From assembly GCA_000383355.1 (NCBI GenBank), contig KB911102.1:111080-175079 (forward strand): a stretch of DNA of 64,000 nt. The letters run 5' to 3'. This document shows, piece by piece, positions 17,653-26,330 of the stretch (within the stretch, counting starts at the first letter, position 1; every line of letters begins with the position of its first letter). A program made the position numbers and the translations under genes. The stretch is from Flavobacterium sp. SCGC AAA160-P02 (GTDB taxonomy: Bacteria > Bacteroidota > Bacteroidia > Flavobacteriales > Flavobacteriaceae). The notes beneath the pieces are model-generated. The model was not told where the DNA came from, ran no database searches, and worked only from the letters and a program-made list of their open reading frames with translations.

Positions 17653-18609
17653 TTGAGTTTAGACAAGCATTCTTTTTTTAATAATATTATTAAAACTCAA
17701 AATCAACATATTGTTCTTTCGGTTTTGAAAGAAAAAAATATTGAATTGTATATCAAAAGAGAAGATCAAATTCATCCGTTGGTTTCTGGAAATAAGTTTA
17801 GAAAATTAAAATACAACCTTCAAGAAGCTACAAATCAGCAAAAGAAAACACTGCTTACTTTTGGCGGTGCATTTTCCAATCATATTGTTGCAACCGCTGT
17901 TGCAGGGACATTACGTGGTTTTAGAACTGTTGGAATTATTAGAGGTGATGAGTTGGGAAAAGATGTTGCGAAAACACTTGCCAACAATTCTACCTTAAGA
18001 AAGGCTTCTGAATCCGGAATGAAATTTGAATTTATTTCTAGAGAATACTATCGAGAGAAAACAAGGCCTCAGTTTATAGAAACACTTCAAGAAAAACATG
18101 GCGACTTTTATAGTATCCCAGAAGGAGGAACCAATGAGTTGGCAATAAAAGGCTGTGAAGAAATTTTAACAACAGAAGACAGTCAGTTTGATTATATTTG
18201 TTCGTGTGTCGGAACTGGAGGAACCATTTCAGGGATCATTAACAACGCAAAAGACCATCAAAAAGTCTTAGGGTTTCCAGCCTTGAAAGGAGATTTTTTA
18301 GAAAATGAAATTCTAAAATACGCTAAAAAACAAGAGAATTGGGAGCTGATAAAAGAGTATCATTTTGGAGGTTATGGAAAATATACTGATGAGTTAATTC
18401 ATTTTATCAATCGATTTAAAAGCGAAACTGATATTCCATTAGATCCAATTTATACAGGAAAAATGATGTTTGGAGTGCTAGATATGATTAACAATAAAAG
18501 ATTTCCAAATGGAAGTAAAATACTGATCATTCATACAGGTGGTCTTCAAGGAATTGAAGGCTTTAATCAACGATTAAAAAGCAAACAGAAAGATTTAAAA
18601 ATACTATAA
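17653..18609 (+). CDS. PLP-dependent enzyme of the ACC deaminase / D-cysteine desulfhydrase family
   Basis: This 318-residue fold-type II PLP enzyme has its Schiff-base lysine in VSGNKFRKLKYNL (Lys48), a GGAFSNH substrate loop, SIPEGGTNELA, and the phosphate-binding CVGTGGTISGI. Members deaminate 1-aminocyclopropane-1-carboxylate or desulfhydrate D-cysteine; D-cysteine desulfhydrase activity is more common outside plant-associated bacteria, but this is inference. The start is a TTG at 17653: an in-frame stop lies at 17641-17643 and no ATG or GTG occurs before the conserved region. The stop directly abuts the next gene's ATG. Confidence 0.85.
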   Translation: MSLDKHSFFNNIIKTQNQHIVLSVLKEKNIELYIKREDQIHPLVSGNKFRKLKYNLQEATNQQKKTLLTFGGAFSNHIVATAVAGTLRGFRTVGIIRGDELGKDVAKTLANNSTLRKASESGMKFEFISREYYREKTRPQFIETLQEKHGDFYSIPEGGTNELAIKGCEEILTTEDSQFDYICSCVGTGGTISGIINNAKDHQKVLGFPALKGDFLENEILKYAKKQENWELIKEYHFGGYGKYTDELIHFINRFKSETDIPLDPIYTGKMMFGVLDMINNKRFPNGSKILIIHTGGLQGIEGFNQRLKSKQKDLKIL

Positions 18610-19455
18610 ATGAAGATTAAATTTTTTTTTGGAGTTTTGTGTATCCTGTTCCTAGCAAGTTGTAGCTCTAGTAGAAAAATTTCTACAAAGAAAAATAACA
18701 ACGTAAAAGTTGTAAAGAATCCTATTAATAAATTACCATCAGTAAGACAGCAACAACATGTTAAAAAGCTAGAAAAAGGGAATAAATCTTTAAATAAACA
18801 CACACTTCAATACATTAAGAAATATGCCCCGTTGGCTGTTTTAGAGATGCATAAATATGATATTCCTGCAAGTATTACGTTAGCGCAAGGGATTTTAGAA
18901 TCTGGGAATGGAAGAAGTCAGTTAGCTTCAAAATCTAACAATCATTTTGGAATTAAATGTCATACGGGGTGGAAAGGTCAAAAAGTATATCATGATGATG
19001 ATGAGAAAGGAGAATGCTTTAGAAAATACAAATTTGTAGAGACTTCTTACAAAGATCATTCAGAGTTTCTTAGCGGAAGAAGACGATATGCCAATTTATT
19101 TAAACTGAGAAAATCAGATTATAAAGGTTGGGCAAAAGGATTAAAAAAAGCAGGGTATGCGACTGATAAAAATTATCCCAAAAAATTGATAAAAATTATT
19201 GAGACTTATGGGTTGTATGAATTTGATAAGATTCGTGAAAAAGATTTGAAGCGGGTTAAAAAAGAAACTTCAAAAACAGAACGTAAGCCAAAAATTAAAA
19301 CAAAAAAAAGAGTTAAAAAATATTACGAAGTAAAAAAAGGGGATACATTGTATTCAATTGCTAGAAAATACGAAACTTCAGTTACTAAATTAAAAAAAGT
19401 TAATGCTTTAACTGGTAATACCCTTTCTATTGGTCAAAAACTTCTCATTAATTAA
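18610..19455 (+). CDS. Glucosaminidase-LysM peptidoglycan hydrolase, lipoprotein
   Basis: This 281-residue protein has a lipoprotein signal ending LASC (Cys18). A glucosaminidase domain at about 60-205 follows (ASITLAQGILESGNGRS with the catalytic Glu, then NNHFGIKCH and YKDHSEFL), and a LysM domain lies at about 237-280 (YEVKKGDTLYSIARKYETS). It should cleave GlcNAc-MurNAc bonds in peptidoglycan while bound to it. It starts with the first base after the PLP enzyme stop, so the two are co-transcribed. The link between them is not obvious. Confidence 0.9.
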   Translation: MKIKFFFGVLCILFLASCSSSRKISTKKNNNVKVVKNPINKLPSVRQQQHVKKLEKGNKSLNKHTLQYIKKYAPLAVLEMHKYDIPASITLAQGILESGNGRSQLASKSNNHFGIKCHTGWKGQKVYHDDDEKGECFRKYKFVETSYKDHSEFLSGRRRYANLFKLRKSDYKGWAKGLKKAGYATDKNYPKKLIKIIETYGLYEFDKIREKDLKRVKKETSKTERKPKIKTKKRVKKYYEVKKGDTLYSIARKYETSVTKLKKVNALTGNTLSIGQKLLIN

Positions 19456-19513
19456 AAGCCTACGACTTTATTTAAATAAAATAAGGGTCTTGTTAATTGT
19501 AAAATAGATGTAA

Positions 19514-20029
19514 ATGAAAATTATTAAACCTGTTAATGGAAAACATCCACAGATATCAAAAGATTGTTTTATCGCAGAAAATGCAACAATTGTTGGAGAA
19601 GTTTTTATAGGAAAACAATGTAGTGTTTGGTTTAATGCAGTTATAAGGGGTGATGTTCATTATATAAAAATTGGAAACAAAGTAAATATACAAGATGGCG
19701 CAGTAATTCATGCTACATTTCAAAAATCACCAACTACAATTGGGAACAACGTTTCTATAGGTCATAATGCAATTGTTCATGGATGTACCATTCATGATAA
19801 TGTATTAATAGGTATGGGGAGTATTATTATGGATGACTGTGTGATAGAAAGTAATTCAATTATTGCAGCCGGCGCTGTAGTAACAAAAAATACTCACGTA
19901 GAGAGTGGAACTATTTATGCAGGAGTTCCAGCTAAAAAAATTAAAAACATTTCTAACGAAATGATTTCTGGAGAAATTGATAGGATTGCCAACAATTATG
20001 TAGAATATTCTAGCTGGTTTAAAAAGTAA
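19514..20029 (+). CDS. Gamma-class carbonic anhydrase family protein
   Basis: This 171-residue left-handed beta-helix protein of hexapeptide repeats has the family pattern VWFNAVIRGDVHYIKIG, IQDGAVIHAT and SIGHNAIVHGC. The three zinc-ligand histidines are in place (VIHA, and GHNAIVHG twice). Length is normal for the YrdA/CaiE-like group. Members bind zinc and some are carbonic anhydrases; activity in this subgroup varies. It may belong to the same transcript as the upstream glucosaminidase gene (58-base gap). Confidence 0.88.
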   Translation: MKIIKPVNGKHPQISKDCFIAENATIVGEVFIGKQCSVWFNAVIRGDVHYIKIGNKVNIQDGAVIHATFQKSPTTIGNNVSIGHNAIVHGCTIHDNVLIGMGSIIMDDCVIESNSIIAAGAVVTKNTHVESGTIYAGVPAKKIKNISNEMISGEIDRIANNYVEYSSWFKK

Positions 20030-20083
20030 ATAAGCTACATATTATAGTAGAACTCCTAAGTAAAATATTTATTATATATTTTT

Positions 20084-20116
20084 TTGAGCTATAAAATTTG
20101 AAAAGGTTTAAATTTG
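20084..20116 (+). promoter_or_regulatory. Promoter of the MscS-type channel gene
   Basis: TTG at 20084-20086 and TAAATTTG at 20109-20116 are separated by 22 bases, a good fit to the Bacteroidota -33/-7 promoter. The start codon is at 20151. Confidence 0.6.
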
Positions 20117-20150
20117 AAATCTAATTTAATAAGTGATTAATAACTTACGT

Positions 20151-21773
20151 ATGAAAAATATACTGTTTTTATTGCTATTTGTCTCTAATCTAGCTATGGG
20201 TCAAAAAGCGCCAGAAGTAGATTTGTCTAATCCTAGAGCAACTGTTTATACTCATATTTATTTTTTGCAAACTTCTTCCTACCAACCTAAGAAAGCTGCA
20301 AAAACTATTAAAGGCTTAGATGAAAAACAGGCCATAGAAGCAGTTATTAAAATTAAAAGAATTCTTGACGGGAAAGGCTTAAAAATAGATTTTAATAGGA
20401 TTTCTAATGATTCTATGTACACAGATAGTATTTCTTTTTTAAAACAACATAAATTCGTCTTATTTCCAGAACGCATGCCGTTGATTTCTCTTGAAAAAAG
20501 TGGCAAATCCTGGTATTACTCTTCTGAAACAATCGAAAATCTAGATGTCCTACATGCAGAAATTTTTCCTTGGTATATTGAGAAGATTCAAAATATTGTT
20601 CCGGGAGCTGGACACAAAAAAATACTATCTATTGAAGTTTGGCAATACATAGCACTTATATTGTTAGTAGTAATAGCATTTGTGTTATTTTTAATTGTTA
20701 AACAATTGGCGTTTTTATTTTTAAGAAGAATTCTTTATAAATACACGAAGAGTAGTAGTGAGGTTAATGATACCATAAAAAAATTAGCACATCCCCTCAG
20801 TCTATTAGTTGCTATAGCTCTGCTTGATAAAGTTTTACCGTCGTTACAATTTGGATTAGAAATTAATACATGGATATTTTTAGGAATTAATATTGCATCT
20901 ACAGTTTTTTGGATATATGTGTTTTTAAAGTTAGCACAAGTTTTAATTAGTTTATATCATGAATATACTCAGAAAACAGAAGGTAAATTAGACGATCAGT
21001 TAACACCAATTCTTAAAAATTTTGCGACTGTTCTTATTTTTATTATTGGAACATTTAAATTATTATTACTTTTTGGAGTAGATGCTGCAACTATTTTAGC
21101 TGGTGCTTCTATAGGTGGTTTGGCACTTGCCTTTGCATCACAAGATACCGTTAAAAACCTTATAGGAACGGTTATGATTTTTATAGACAAACCATTTCAT
21201 ATAGGCGATTGGATTTCTGCGGGTGAAGTAGTAGGAACAGTTGAAGAAGTTGGGTTTAGATCTACTAGAATTAGAGCAGCAGACACGTCTATTTTTCAAA
21301 TCCCTAATAGTAGCTTGTCAGAATTAGTAATTAACAATAGTGGTTTACGACTTTATAGACGCTACAATACTCAACTAGGACTTCGTTATGACACACCACC
21401 AGAATTAATTGAAGCTTTTGTGAAAGGTGTTCGAGAAATTATAATAGCACATCCAGATACTAAATCAGATTCTTTTAATGTAGAATTTACAGGTTTTGGT
21501 GATTCTGCTTTGTTAATAATGATGAATATGTATCTAAAAGATTTGGCTTGGTCTAGCGAGCAAAAATCTAGACACCAAATTCATATTACTATAGTTAAAT
21601 TGGCAAAAGAGCTTGGAGTAGATTTCGCTTTTCCATCAACAACAGTTATGATTGAGCAGTTTCCAGAAAAAAAATCATTAGAGCTTCATTACAATAATGA
21701 TGAAAAAAGAATTGATGATGTAATTAATAAGATTGTTTCAGATTTTAAAACGATTGTTAAAGAAGAAAAATAA
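20151..21773 (+). CDS. MscS family mechanosensitive channel with periplasmic N-terminal domain
   Basis: This 540-residue protein has a signal peptide (MKNILFLLLFVSNLAMGQ), a periplasmic domain of about 130 residues, and four or so membrane helices between about 165 and 335. The MscS pore-lining signature follows (GASIGGLALAFASQDTVKN), then the cytoplasmic beta domain (DWISAGEVVGTVEEVGFRST) and a C-terminal alpha/beta domain. MscS channels release solutes on hypo-osmotic shock. A GTG at 20133 would add six residues before the signal peptide and is less likely. Confidence 0.9.
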   Translation: MKNILFLLLFVSNLAMGQKAPEVDLSNPRATVYTHIYFLQTSSYQPKKAAKTIKGLDEKQAIEAVIKIKRILDGKGLKIDFNRISNDSMYTDSISFLKQHKFVLFPERMPLISLEKSGKSWYYSSETIENLDVLHAEIFPWYIEKIQNIVPGAGHKKILSIEVWQYIALILLVVIAFVLFLIVKQLAFLFLRRILYKYTKSSSEVNDTIKKLAHPLSLLVAIALLDKVLPSLQFGLEINTWIFLGINIASTVFWIYVFLKLAQVLISLYHEYTQKTEGKLDDQLTPILKNFATVLIFIIGTFKLLLLFGVDAATILAGASIGGLALAFASQDTVKNLIGTVMIFIDKPFHIGDWISAGEVVGTVEEVGFRSTRIRAADTSIFQIPNSSLSELVINNSGLRLYRRYNTQLGLRYDTPPELIEAFVKGVREIIIAHPDTKSDSFNVEFTGFGDSALLIMMNMYLKDLAWSSEQKSRHQIHITIVKLAKELGVDFAFPSTTVMIEQFPEKKSLELHYNNDEKRIDDVINKIVSDFKTIVKEEK

Positions 21774-21782
21774 ATTTAATAG

Positions 21783-22022
21783 CTACTCTTTTTTTGCTGG
21801 CATTGGTCCTCGCAAATGAATGACTAATCCGTTCAAGAAATTACGTAAAATTTGATCTCCACATTCCATATATTTTGGATGATCTTCTTTTCTAAAAAGC
21901 GCTCCTAGTTCACTTTTTGAAACTTTAAAATCTACTAATTTACAGATGTTTACAATATCATCATCTCTAAGCTTGTGAGCTACGCGTAATTTTTTAAAAA
22001 TATCATTATTAGTTAATCCCAT
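21783..22022 (-). CDS. DUF1456 family protein
   Basis: This 79-residue protein starts MGLTNNDIFKKLRVAHKLRD and matches one repeat of DUF1456, whose E. coli member YehS has two copies in about 156 residues. The single-copy form may be complete. The small, charged fold has no catalytic residues, and its function is unknown. It is convergent with the MscS gene and 18 bases downstream of the VTT gene, probably co-transcribed. Confidence 0.75.
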   Translation of the reverse strand: MGLTNNDIFKKLRVAHKLRDDDIVNICKLVDFKVSKSELGALFRKEDHPKYMECGDQILRNFLNGLVIHLRGPMPAKKE

Positions 22023-22040
22023 GCGATAAAGATAGTAGTT

Positions 22041-22646
22041 TTAATTGACTACATTAAAAATTGCCCATGCATATAAAGCAAAACGAAGAAAGCGAAACAG
22101 TCCAAAAAGAATAACTCCTTTTAAAGGGTATTTGATCATTCCTGCAGCTACACATGTAATTGAAAAGGGAACAGGCAATAGGGCGCCAATAAGAATTAAA
22201 AATCCTCCCCACTTTCCTGTATTTTTTAGATGCTTAGCCATTTTTACTTCTAAATAATTTTTTACGGCGTTAATTTTTAAAATAGTTTTACCAATAAAAT
22301 AAGATAAAATTCCTCCTGTATACGAAAGAGTTGCTAAAATTGATAAATTTATAATAGGTGACGCTGTTTTTTTAGACCAAGCAATAAAAATTTCTGGTGG
22401 AATTAACCCCAGTAAAGTTTCAGAAATAAAAAAAGTAATAATAATGCCCGTTCTTGAAAAGGTTTGGGTTAGAAACAGCAATCCATCATCTATAGTAAAT
22501 ACATATTCATTAATTAAATACAGCCCTACAATAATAAAGATTACTGGGGTTGCTGCTTTTTTTAAACTATTACCTACGAAGGTATAGAAGCCAGTATAGC
22601 TGTAATATTGGTGTAATAATTTTGTTTTAGATTTCTTTTTTTTCAT
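22041..22646 (-). CDS. VTT-domain (DedA/SNARE-associated family) membrane protein
   Basis: This 201-residue integral membrane protein has a basic N-terminus (MKKKKSKTKLLHQYYS), about five hydrophobic segments, and the VTT-type pattern FIAWSKKTASPIINLSILAT, then GGFLILIGALLPVPFSITCVAAG near the end. DedA-type proteins are linked to lipid-carrier flipping and membrane homeostasis; this short cytoplasm-facing type is less studied. A minus-strand TATTTTTG at 22660-22667 is a likely promoter. Confidence 0.78.
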   Translation of the reverse strand: MKKKKSKTKLLHQYYSYTGFYTFVGNSLKKAATPVIFIIVGLYLINEYVFTIDDGLLFLTQTFSRTGIIITFFISETLLGLIPPEIFIAWSKKTASPIINLSILATLSYTGGILSYFIGKTILKINAVKNYLEVKMAKHLKNTGKWGGFLILIGALLPVPFSITCVAAGMIKYPLKGVILFGLFRFLRFALYAWAIFNVVN

Positions 22647-22659
22647 AACAAAGGGACTA

Positions 22660-22667
22660 CAAAAATA
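22660..22667 (-). promoter_or_regulatory. Candidate -7 element of the VTT-DUF1456 operon
   Basis: Read on the minus strand this is TATTTTTG, a fit to TAnnTTTG, ending 14 bases before the ATG at 22646. Confidence 0.45.
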
Positions 22668-22744
22668 AGAAGTAAAAATCTCTTTATGAATAGAAAAGTA
22701 AATAATTAACTTTTCTTTATATTTTAGCCACTAAATAAAAATAA

Positions 22745-24127
22745 ATGAACATTTCGAAAGCAGTTGAAGCCATTTTTAATAAATACCTTCCATCACCTTT
22801 TACAATTGCTGTTCTATTAACAATTGTTACTATTTTCTTAGCATTACTTTTTACCAAGCCAGATTCAATAGGTTTTGTAGGCTATACAGTAGATATATTA
22901 CAATATTGGGAAAAAGGAATTTGGTCTAGTTCTTTATTAGAATTTGCCTATCAAATGATGCTGATTTTAGTATTAGGTCACGTATTGGTGTTAAGTAAGC
23001 CAATTAGTAACTTAATAATGAAAATTACAAGGTATTGTAACAATACTGCAACAAGTGCTGCTATTGTAGCCTGCTTAACGATGTTAGTAGCTTTTTTTAA
23101 TTGGGGCTTAGGACTCATCTTTGGAGCCTTATTAGCACGTAAAGTTGCAGAACATGCATATAGCAACAACATAAAGTTAAATTACCCAATTATTGGTGCT
23201 TCAGGCTATATGGGAATGATGGTCTGGCATGGAGGAATTTCAGGATCTGCTCCAATAAAAATAAATGAAGTTGGACATCTTTCTAGTATTATGAAAAACA
23301 CATCATCTTTAGAAATAGTATCCCAAATTCCTTCAGCAATAAATTTTAATCAGACCATTTTTAACAGTTCTAATCTCATAATTTTTTCTTCTATAGTTGT
23401 TGTAATTACAGGATTATTTTATCTATTAGGAAAGAGGTCAGAACCAACAGAAATAAATTTACCTGAGTATAAAATGCATCATGAAGAAGAAATAATAATA
23501 AGCAAGGCTGATAAATTAGACAATTCAAAAATTTTAGCTAGAGCATTTGGGGCGCTTATTATTGTAGCTTTTTTTTGCCAATATATAGATGATATTAAAG
23601 TATTAAAGATTACTCCAAATCTTATTAATTTTTTAATGTTAGGTTTGGGAATTGTTTTACATGGGAGTTTTAAAAAGTTTACCAATGCAATTGGGGAATC
23701 AATTTCCGATATTTCTGGAATTCTTATTCAGTTTCCTTTGTATTTTGGAATTATGGGTATTATGAGTTCTAGTGGAATGGTTACTCAAGTTTCAAACTTT
23801 TTTGTATCTATTTCTACAGCAACAACATTGCCATTAGTTACTTTTTTTAGTGCTGGTTTGGTAAATATTTTTGTACCAAGCGGAGGTGGTCAATGGGTTA
23901 TACAAGGTCCCATAATTATAGAATCTGCATTAAAGCTAGGGGTACCTTTAGAAAAAGTAATTATGGCATTGGCCTATGGAGATCAAATCACCAATATGCT
24001 TCAGCCATTTTGGGCCTTACCACTTTTAGGTATTACTAAATTAAAAGCCAAAGAAATTTTACCCTATACATTAATTGCAATGTTTGTTGGAAGTCTTATT
24101 TATATAATTGGAATCCTGTTATTTTAA
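22745..24127 (+). CDS. Short-chain fatty acid transporter (AtoE/TIGR00366 family)
   Basis: This 460-residue polytopic protein has about eleven or twelve hydrophobic segments. Conserved stretches of the family are FNWGLGLIFGALLARKVAEH near residue 115-135, GASGYMGMMVWHGGISGSAP (about 150-170) and the C-terminal FVPSGGGQWVIQGPI followed by GDQITNMLQPFWALPLLGI. E. coli AtoE imports short-chain fatty acids with AtoDAB. No acetoacetate genes are nearby, so the substrate is inferred from family only. Confidence 0.88.
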   Translation: MNISKAVEAIFNKYLPSPFTIAVLLTIVTIFLALLFTKPDSIGFVGYTVDILQYWEKGIWSSSLLEFAYQMMLILVLGHVLVLSKPISNLIMKITRYCNNTATSAAIVACLTMLVAFFNWGLGLIFGALLARKVAEHAYSNNIKLNYPIIGASGYMGMMVWHGGISGSAPIKINEVGHLSSIMKNTSSLEIVSQIPSAINFNQTIFNSSNLIIFSSIVVVITGLFYLLGKRSEPTEINLPEYKMHHEEEIIISKADKLDNSKILARAFGALIIVAFFCQYIDDIKVLKITPNLINFLMLGLGIVLHGSFKKFTNAIGESISDISGILIQFPLYFGIMGIMSSSGMVTQVSNFFVSISTATTLPLVTFFSAGLVNIFVPSGGGQWVIQGPIIIESALKLGVPLEKVIMALAYGDQITNMLQPFWALPLLGITKLKAKEILPYTLIAMFVGSLIYIIGILLF

Positions 24128-24139
24128 ATATATAATCGT

Positions 24140-24799
24140 ATGATTTGGCTTTCAGAAAAAATAGAATTTCCAGACTATAAAACAGCTAATAAAGATGGTG
24201 TTATTGCTCTAGGTGGAGATTTAACTCCAGAAAGATTAATACATGCATATCAACAAGGAATTTTTCCTTGGTATTCTGAAAATGAACCAATTGTTTGGTA
24301 TTGTCCTCCAAAAAGAATGGTTTTATTTCCAAAGGAATTAAAGATTTCTAAATCGATGCAACAAGTTCTTAGAAAAAGTGAGTTTATCATTACTGAAAAC
24401 GAAGCTTTTGAGGAAGTAATTTTTCATTGTAAAAATACAGCGCGTAAAGATGGCTTTGGAACTTGGATTACAGATGAAATGGAACAAGCGTATATAGAAC
24501 TTCATAAACAAGGCTATGCAAAGTCAATAGAGATATGGCTTCCAGATATAGATTACAGAGGTGTAAATTGTGATAAAAAAGTTTTAGTAGCAGGTTTGTA
24601 TGGAATAGAAATTGGTTCTGTTTTTTGTGGAGAAAGTATGTTTACTAAAGTTTCCAATGCTTCAAAACTTGCGTTTATTTATTTAGTACAATCTAATCTA
24701 TATAAATTGATTGATTGCCAGGTTTATAATGATTATTTAGCAAGTTTAGGAGCTAGAGAAATCTCAAGAAATGAGTTTTTAAATATACTGATCTATTAG
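24140..24799 (+). CDS. aat: Leucyl/phenylalanyl-tRNA--protein transferase
   Basis: This is a 219-residue protein of the usual length. Family motifs are YQQGIFPWYSENEPIVWYCP (about 33-52), RMVLFPKELKISKSM, the GFGTWIT stretch and LVAGLYGIEIGSVFCGESMF with the catalytic region. It transfers Leu or Phe from tRNA to proteins with N-terminal Arg or Lys, feeding the N-end-rule pathway. It begins 12 bases after the AtoE-like gene. Its 3' end overlaps the convergent gene by 21 bases. Confidence 0.94.
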   Translation: MIWLSEKIEFPDYKTANKDGVIALGGDLTPERLIHAYQQGIFPWYSENEPIVWYCPPKRMVLFPKELKISKSMQQVLRKSEFIITENEAFEEVIFHCKNTARKDGFGTWITDEMEQAYIELHKQGYAKSIEIWLPDIDYRGVNCDKKVLVAGLYGIEIGSVFCGESMFTKVSNASKLAFIYLVQSNLYKLIDCQVYNDYLASLGAREISRNEFLNILIY

Positions 24800-25372
24800 T
24801 ACTTCAGATAAATTAAAAATTTCATTGATAGAGTAATCAATAGAGTTTTTTTCTTTAAAGCTTTTCATCATTTCAATATGTTTTCTATTAATACTAAAAA
24901 ACTGAACACGTACGTTAAATATCTTAGTCACTTTAACTGCACAATTTTGATTAAAAGAAAAAACTTCTAGATGACAGTTGTGTTTTTGAATGACCGTATC
25001 TAATAATGCTTTTTGAAGAGTTTTAGAGTTATTTCTACATTCAGACTCAAAATGAACTAACTGATCTTCTATGAAGTATAATTTGAAAACAAATTTGAAC
25101 CCTGCTACCTTCCTTTTTGTTATTGAAATCTTTACAGAATCTTGAATTTTAGTAAATAGAGGTTCTCCTAACTTCTTTTCCATTGTTTTTGAAGAAGTTC
25201 CGAATTCAAATTCATTAAAGAAGGAGACTTTGTTATTTGCCTGTTTGAAAGGGTCAACATTTTTACAATAATCATTAAAAAGGACTGAGTAACAACTAGG
25301 TAAATAGCTGCTACAATCAAGGTCCTTTTTAAAAAAGGATTTTTTTATTTTTCTTGTAATTTTAGGGATCAC
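24779..25372 (-). CDS. Hypothetical protein overlapping the end of aat
   Basis: This 197-residue protein starts at GTG (25372); no ATG occurs for the first 60 or so codons. It has no signal peptide and no membrane helix. Residues 1-16 are very basic, there are six cysteines in scattered positions (CSSYLPSC, YCKN), and the rest alternates strand-like segments (KISITKRKVAGFKFVFKLYF). I recognise no family. Its last 21 bases overlap aat in antiparallel orientation. It is probably real because of its length and lack of a better frame, but expression is unproven. Confidence 0.5.
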   Translation of the reverse strand: MIPKITRKIKKSFFKKDLDCSSYLPSCYSVLFNDYCKNVDPFKQANNKVSFFNEFEFGTSSKTMEKKLGEPLFTKIQDSVKISITKRKVAGFKFVFKLYFIEDQLVHFESECRNNSKTLQKALLDTVIQKHNCHLEVFSFNQNCAVKVTKIFNVRVQFFSINRKHIEMMKSFKEKNSIDYSINEIFNLSEVLIDQYI

Positions 25373-25416
25373 ATTCCAAAACTAGTCAACTTATTGTCTT
25401 TATTTTTAATGTTTCG

Positions 25417-25635
25417 ATGAAGGAAATTTTAGAGACGTTCAATGGTGTAAATCGTAAGATAAAAAATATAAGCAGCCGAAACAACTCTAAACATAGGTTT
25501 ATAAAAATAGTTAAATTGTTTTTTTTTGATTGTTTTTATTTCATATTGACTCATGTATTTTTAGCAATAATGATGATTAGAACACTTAATTTACCTTTTT
25601 ATTTTAAACATGAAAAATTAGTTAGGTATATTTGA
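25417..25635 (+). CDS. Doubtful small ORF with one membrane segment
   Basis: This 72-codon frame encodes a basic N-terminus and a hydrophobic stretch (FFFDCFYFILTHVFLAIMMI, about 35-54). Nothing similar is recalled. A good -7 promoter element for the next gene (TATATTTG, 25627-25634) lies across its last codons, which argues that the segment is mostly noncoding. It is listed because it fills most of the otherwise empty 25373-25657 gap. Confidence 0.2.
   Translation: MKEILETFNGVNRKIKNISSRNNSKHRFIKIVKLFFFDCFYFILTHVFLAIMMIRTLNLPFYFKHEKLVRYI
25627..25634 (+). promoter_or_regulatory. Candidate -7 element of the mazG-like gene
   Basis: TATATTTG is an exact fit to TAnnTTTG, 23 bases before the ATG at 25658. 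No TTG at -33 is visible. Confidence 0.5.
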
Positions 25636-25657
25636 CATTCAAAAATTTTAGAAAATA

Positions 25658-25984
25658 ATGAGTATTCAAAACGCACAACAACAAGTAGATGATTGGATTC
25701 AGAACCATGGTGTTCGTTATTTTAATGAGCTAACCAATATGGCTCAACTTACAGAAGAAGTAGGAGAAGTAGCTAGAATTATAGCAAGAAGATATGGTGA
25801 GCAGTCTGAAAAAGATTCGGACAAAGGAAAAGATTTGGGCGAAGAATTGGCAGATGTGTTGTTTGTGGTCTTATGTTTGGCAAACCAGACAGGCATAAAT
25901 CTTCAAGAATCTTTTGAAAATAAATTAGATATCAAAACAAAACGTGATCATGATCGTCATCAAAACAATAAAAAACTACAGTAG
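25658..25984 (+). CDS. MazG-like nucleotide pyrophosphohydrolase
   Basis: This is a 108-residue all-alpha NTP pyrophosphatase of the small MazG type. The metal-binding acidic motifs are LTEEVGEVARII (about 29-40) and GEELADVLFVVLCLANQ (about 66-82), the ExxE...ExxD pattern. Such enzymes hydrolyse NTPs or dNTPs, often non-canonical ones, to the monophosphate and so clean the nucleotide pool. The stop codon directly abuts the ATG of the next small gene. Confidence 0.88.
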   Translation: MSIQNAQQQVDDWIQNHGVRYFNELTNMAQLTEEVGEVARIIARRYGEQSEKDSDKGKDLGEELADVLFVVLCLANQTGINLQESFENKLDIKTKRDHDRHQNNKKLQ

Positions 25985-26233
25985 ATGGCATTATCTAAAA
26001 ATATTAAAAAAGCAGCCTTTTGGTCAAATGTGATGAAAGTTGGAGCTGTATTTGTTGTATTAATTACAATTATATCTTTATGTTTTAATAGTTTCTCAGA
26101 TCTTATCTCGGGCAATTGGGAAGCAGTTTCTGATAAAAACTTTAGCAACGAGCAATGGAAACGTTTCTTTTCAAGTAAGGTAATTGCAGGCTTTATTTAT
26201 GGAATTTATGTCTCTAATAAGAATATGAAATAA
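25985..26233 (+). CDS. Small one-helix membrane protein downstream of MazG
   Basis: This 82-residue protein has a basic N-terminus (MALSKNIKKAAFWSNVMKVG), a membrane helix at about 20-40 (AVFVVLITIISLCFNSF) and a polar tail that ends in a mildly hydrophobic stretch. It starts at the base following the MazG stop and a terminator follows, so it is part of a two-gene operon. I know of no function; the tight coupling suggests a conserved unit. Confidence 0.7.
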   Translation: MALSKNIKKAAFWSNVMKVGAVFVVLITIISLCFNSFSDLISGNWEAVSDKNFSNEQWKRFFSSKVIAGFIYGIYVSNKNMK

Positions 26234-26280
26234 TATGATTAAAATTAAGTGACTTCGAGATTCTTAGTCATCTAATTTTA

Positions 26281-26310
26281 AAAAAAAAGCGACCACCGGT
26301 CGCTTTTTTT
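26281..26310. terminator. Bidirectional hairpin terminator between mazG operon and BNR gene
   Basis: GCGACC (26289-26294) pairs with GGTCGC (26298-26303) around a 3-base loop, with long A and T runs on the two sides that extend the stem. It serves two convergent transcripts. Confidence 0.88.
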
Positions 26311-26330
26311 TATTGATTTTGATTAATGAA

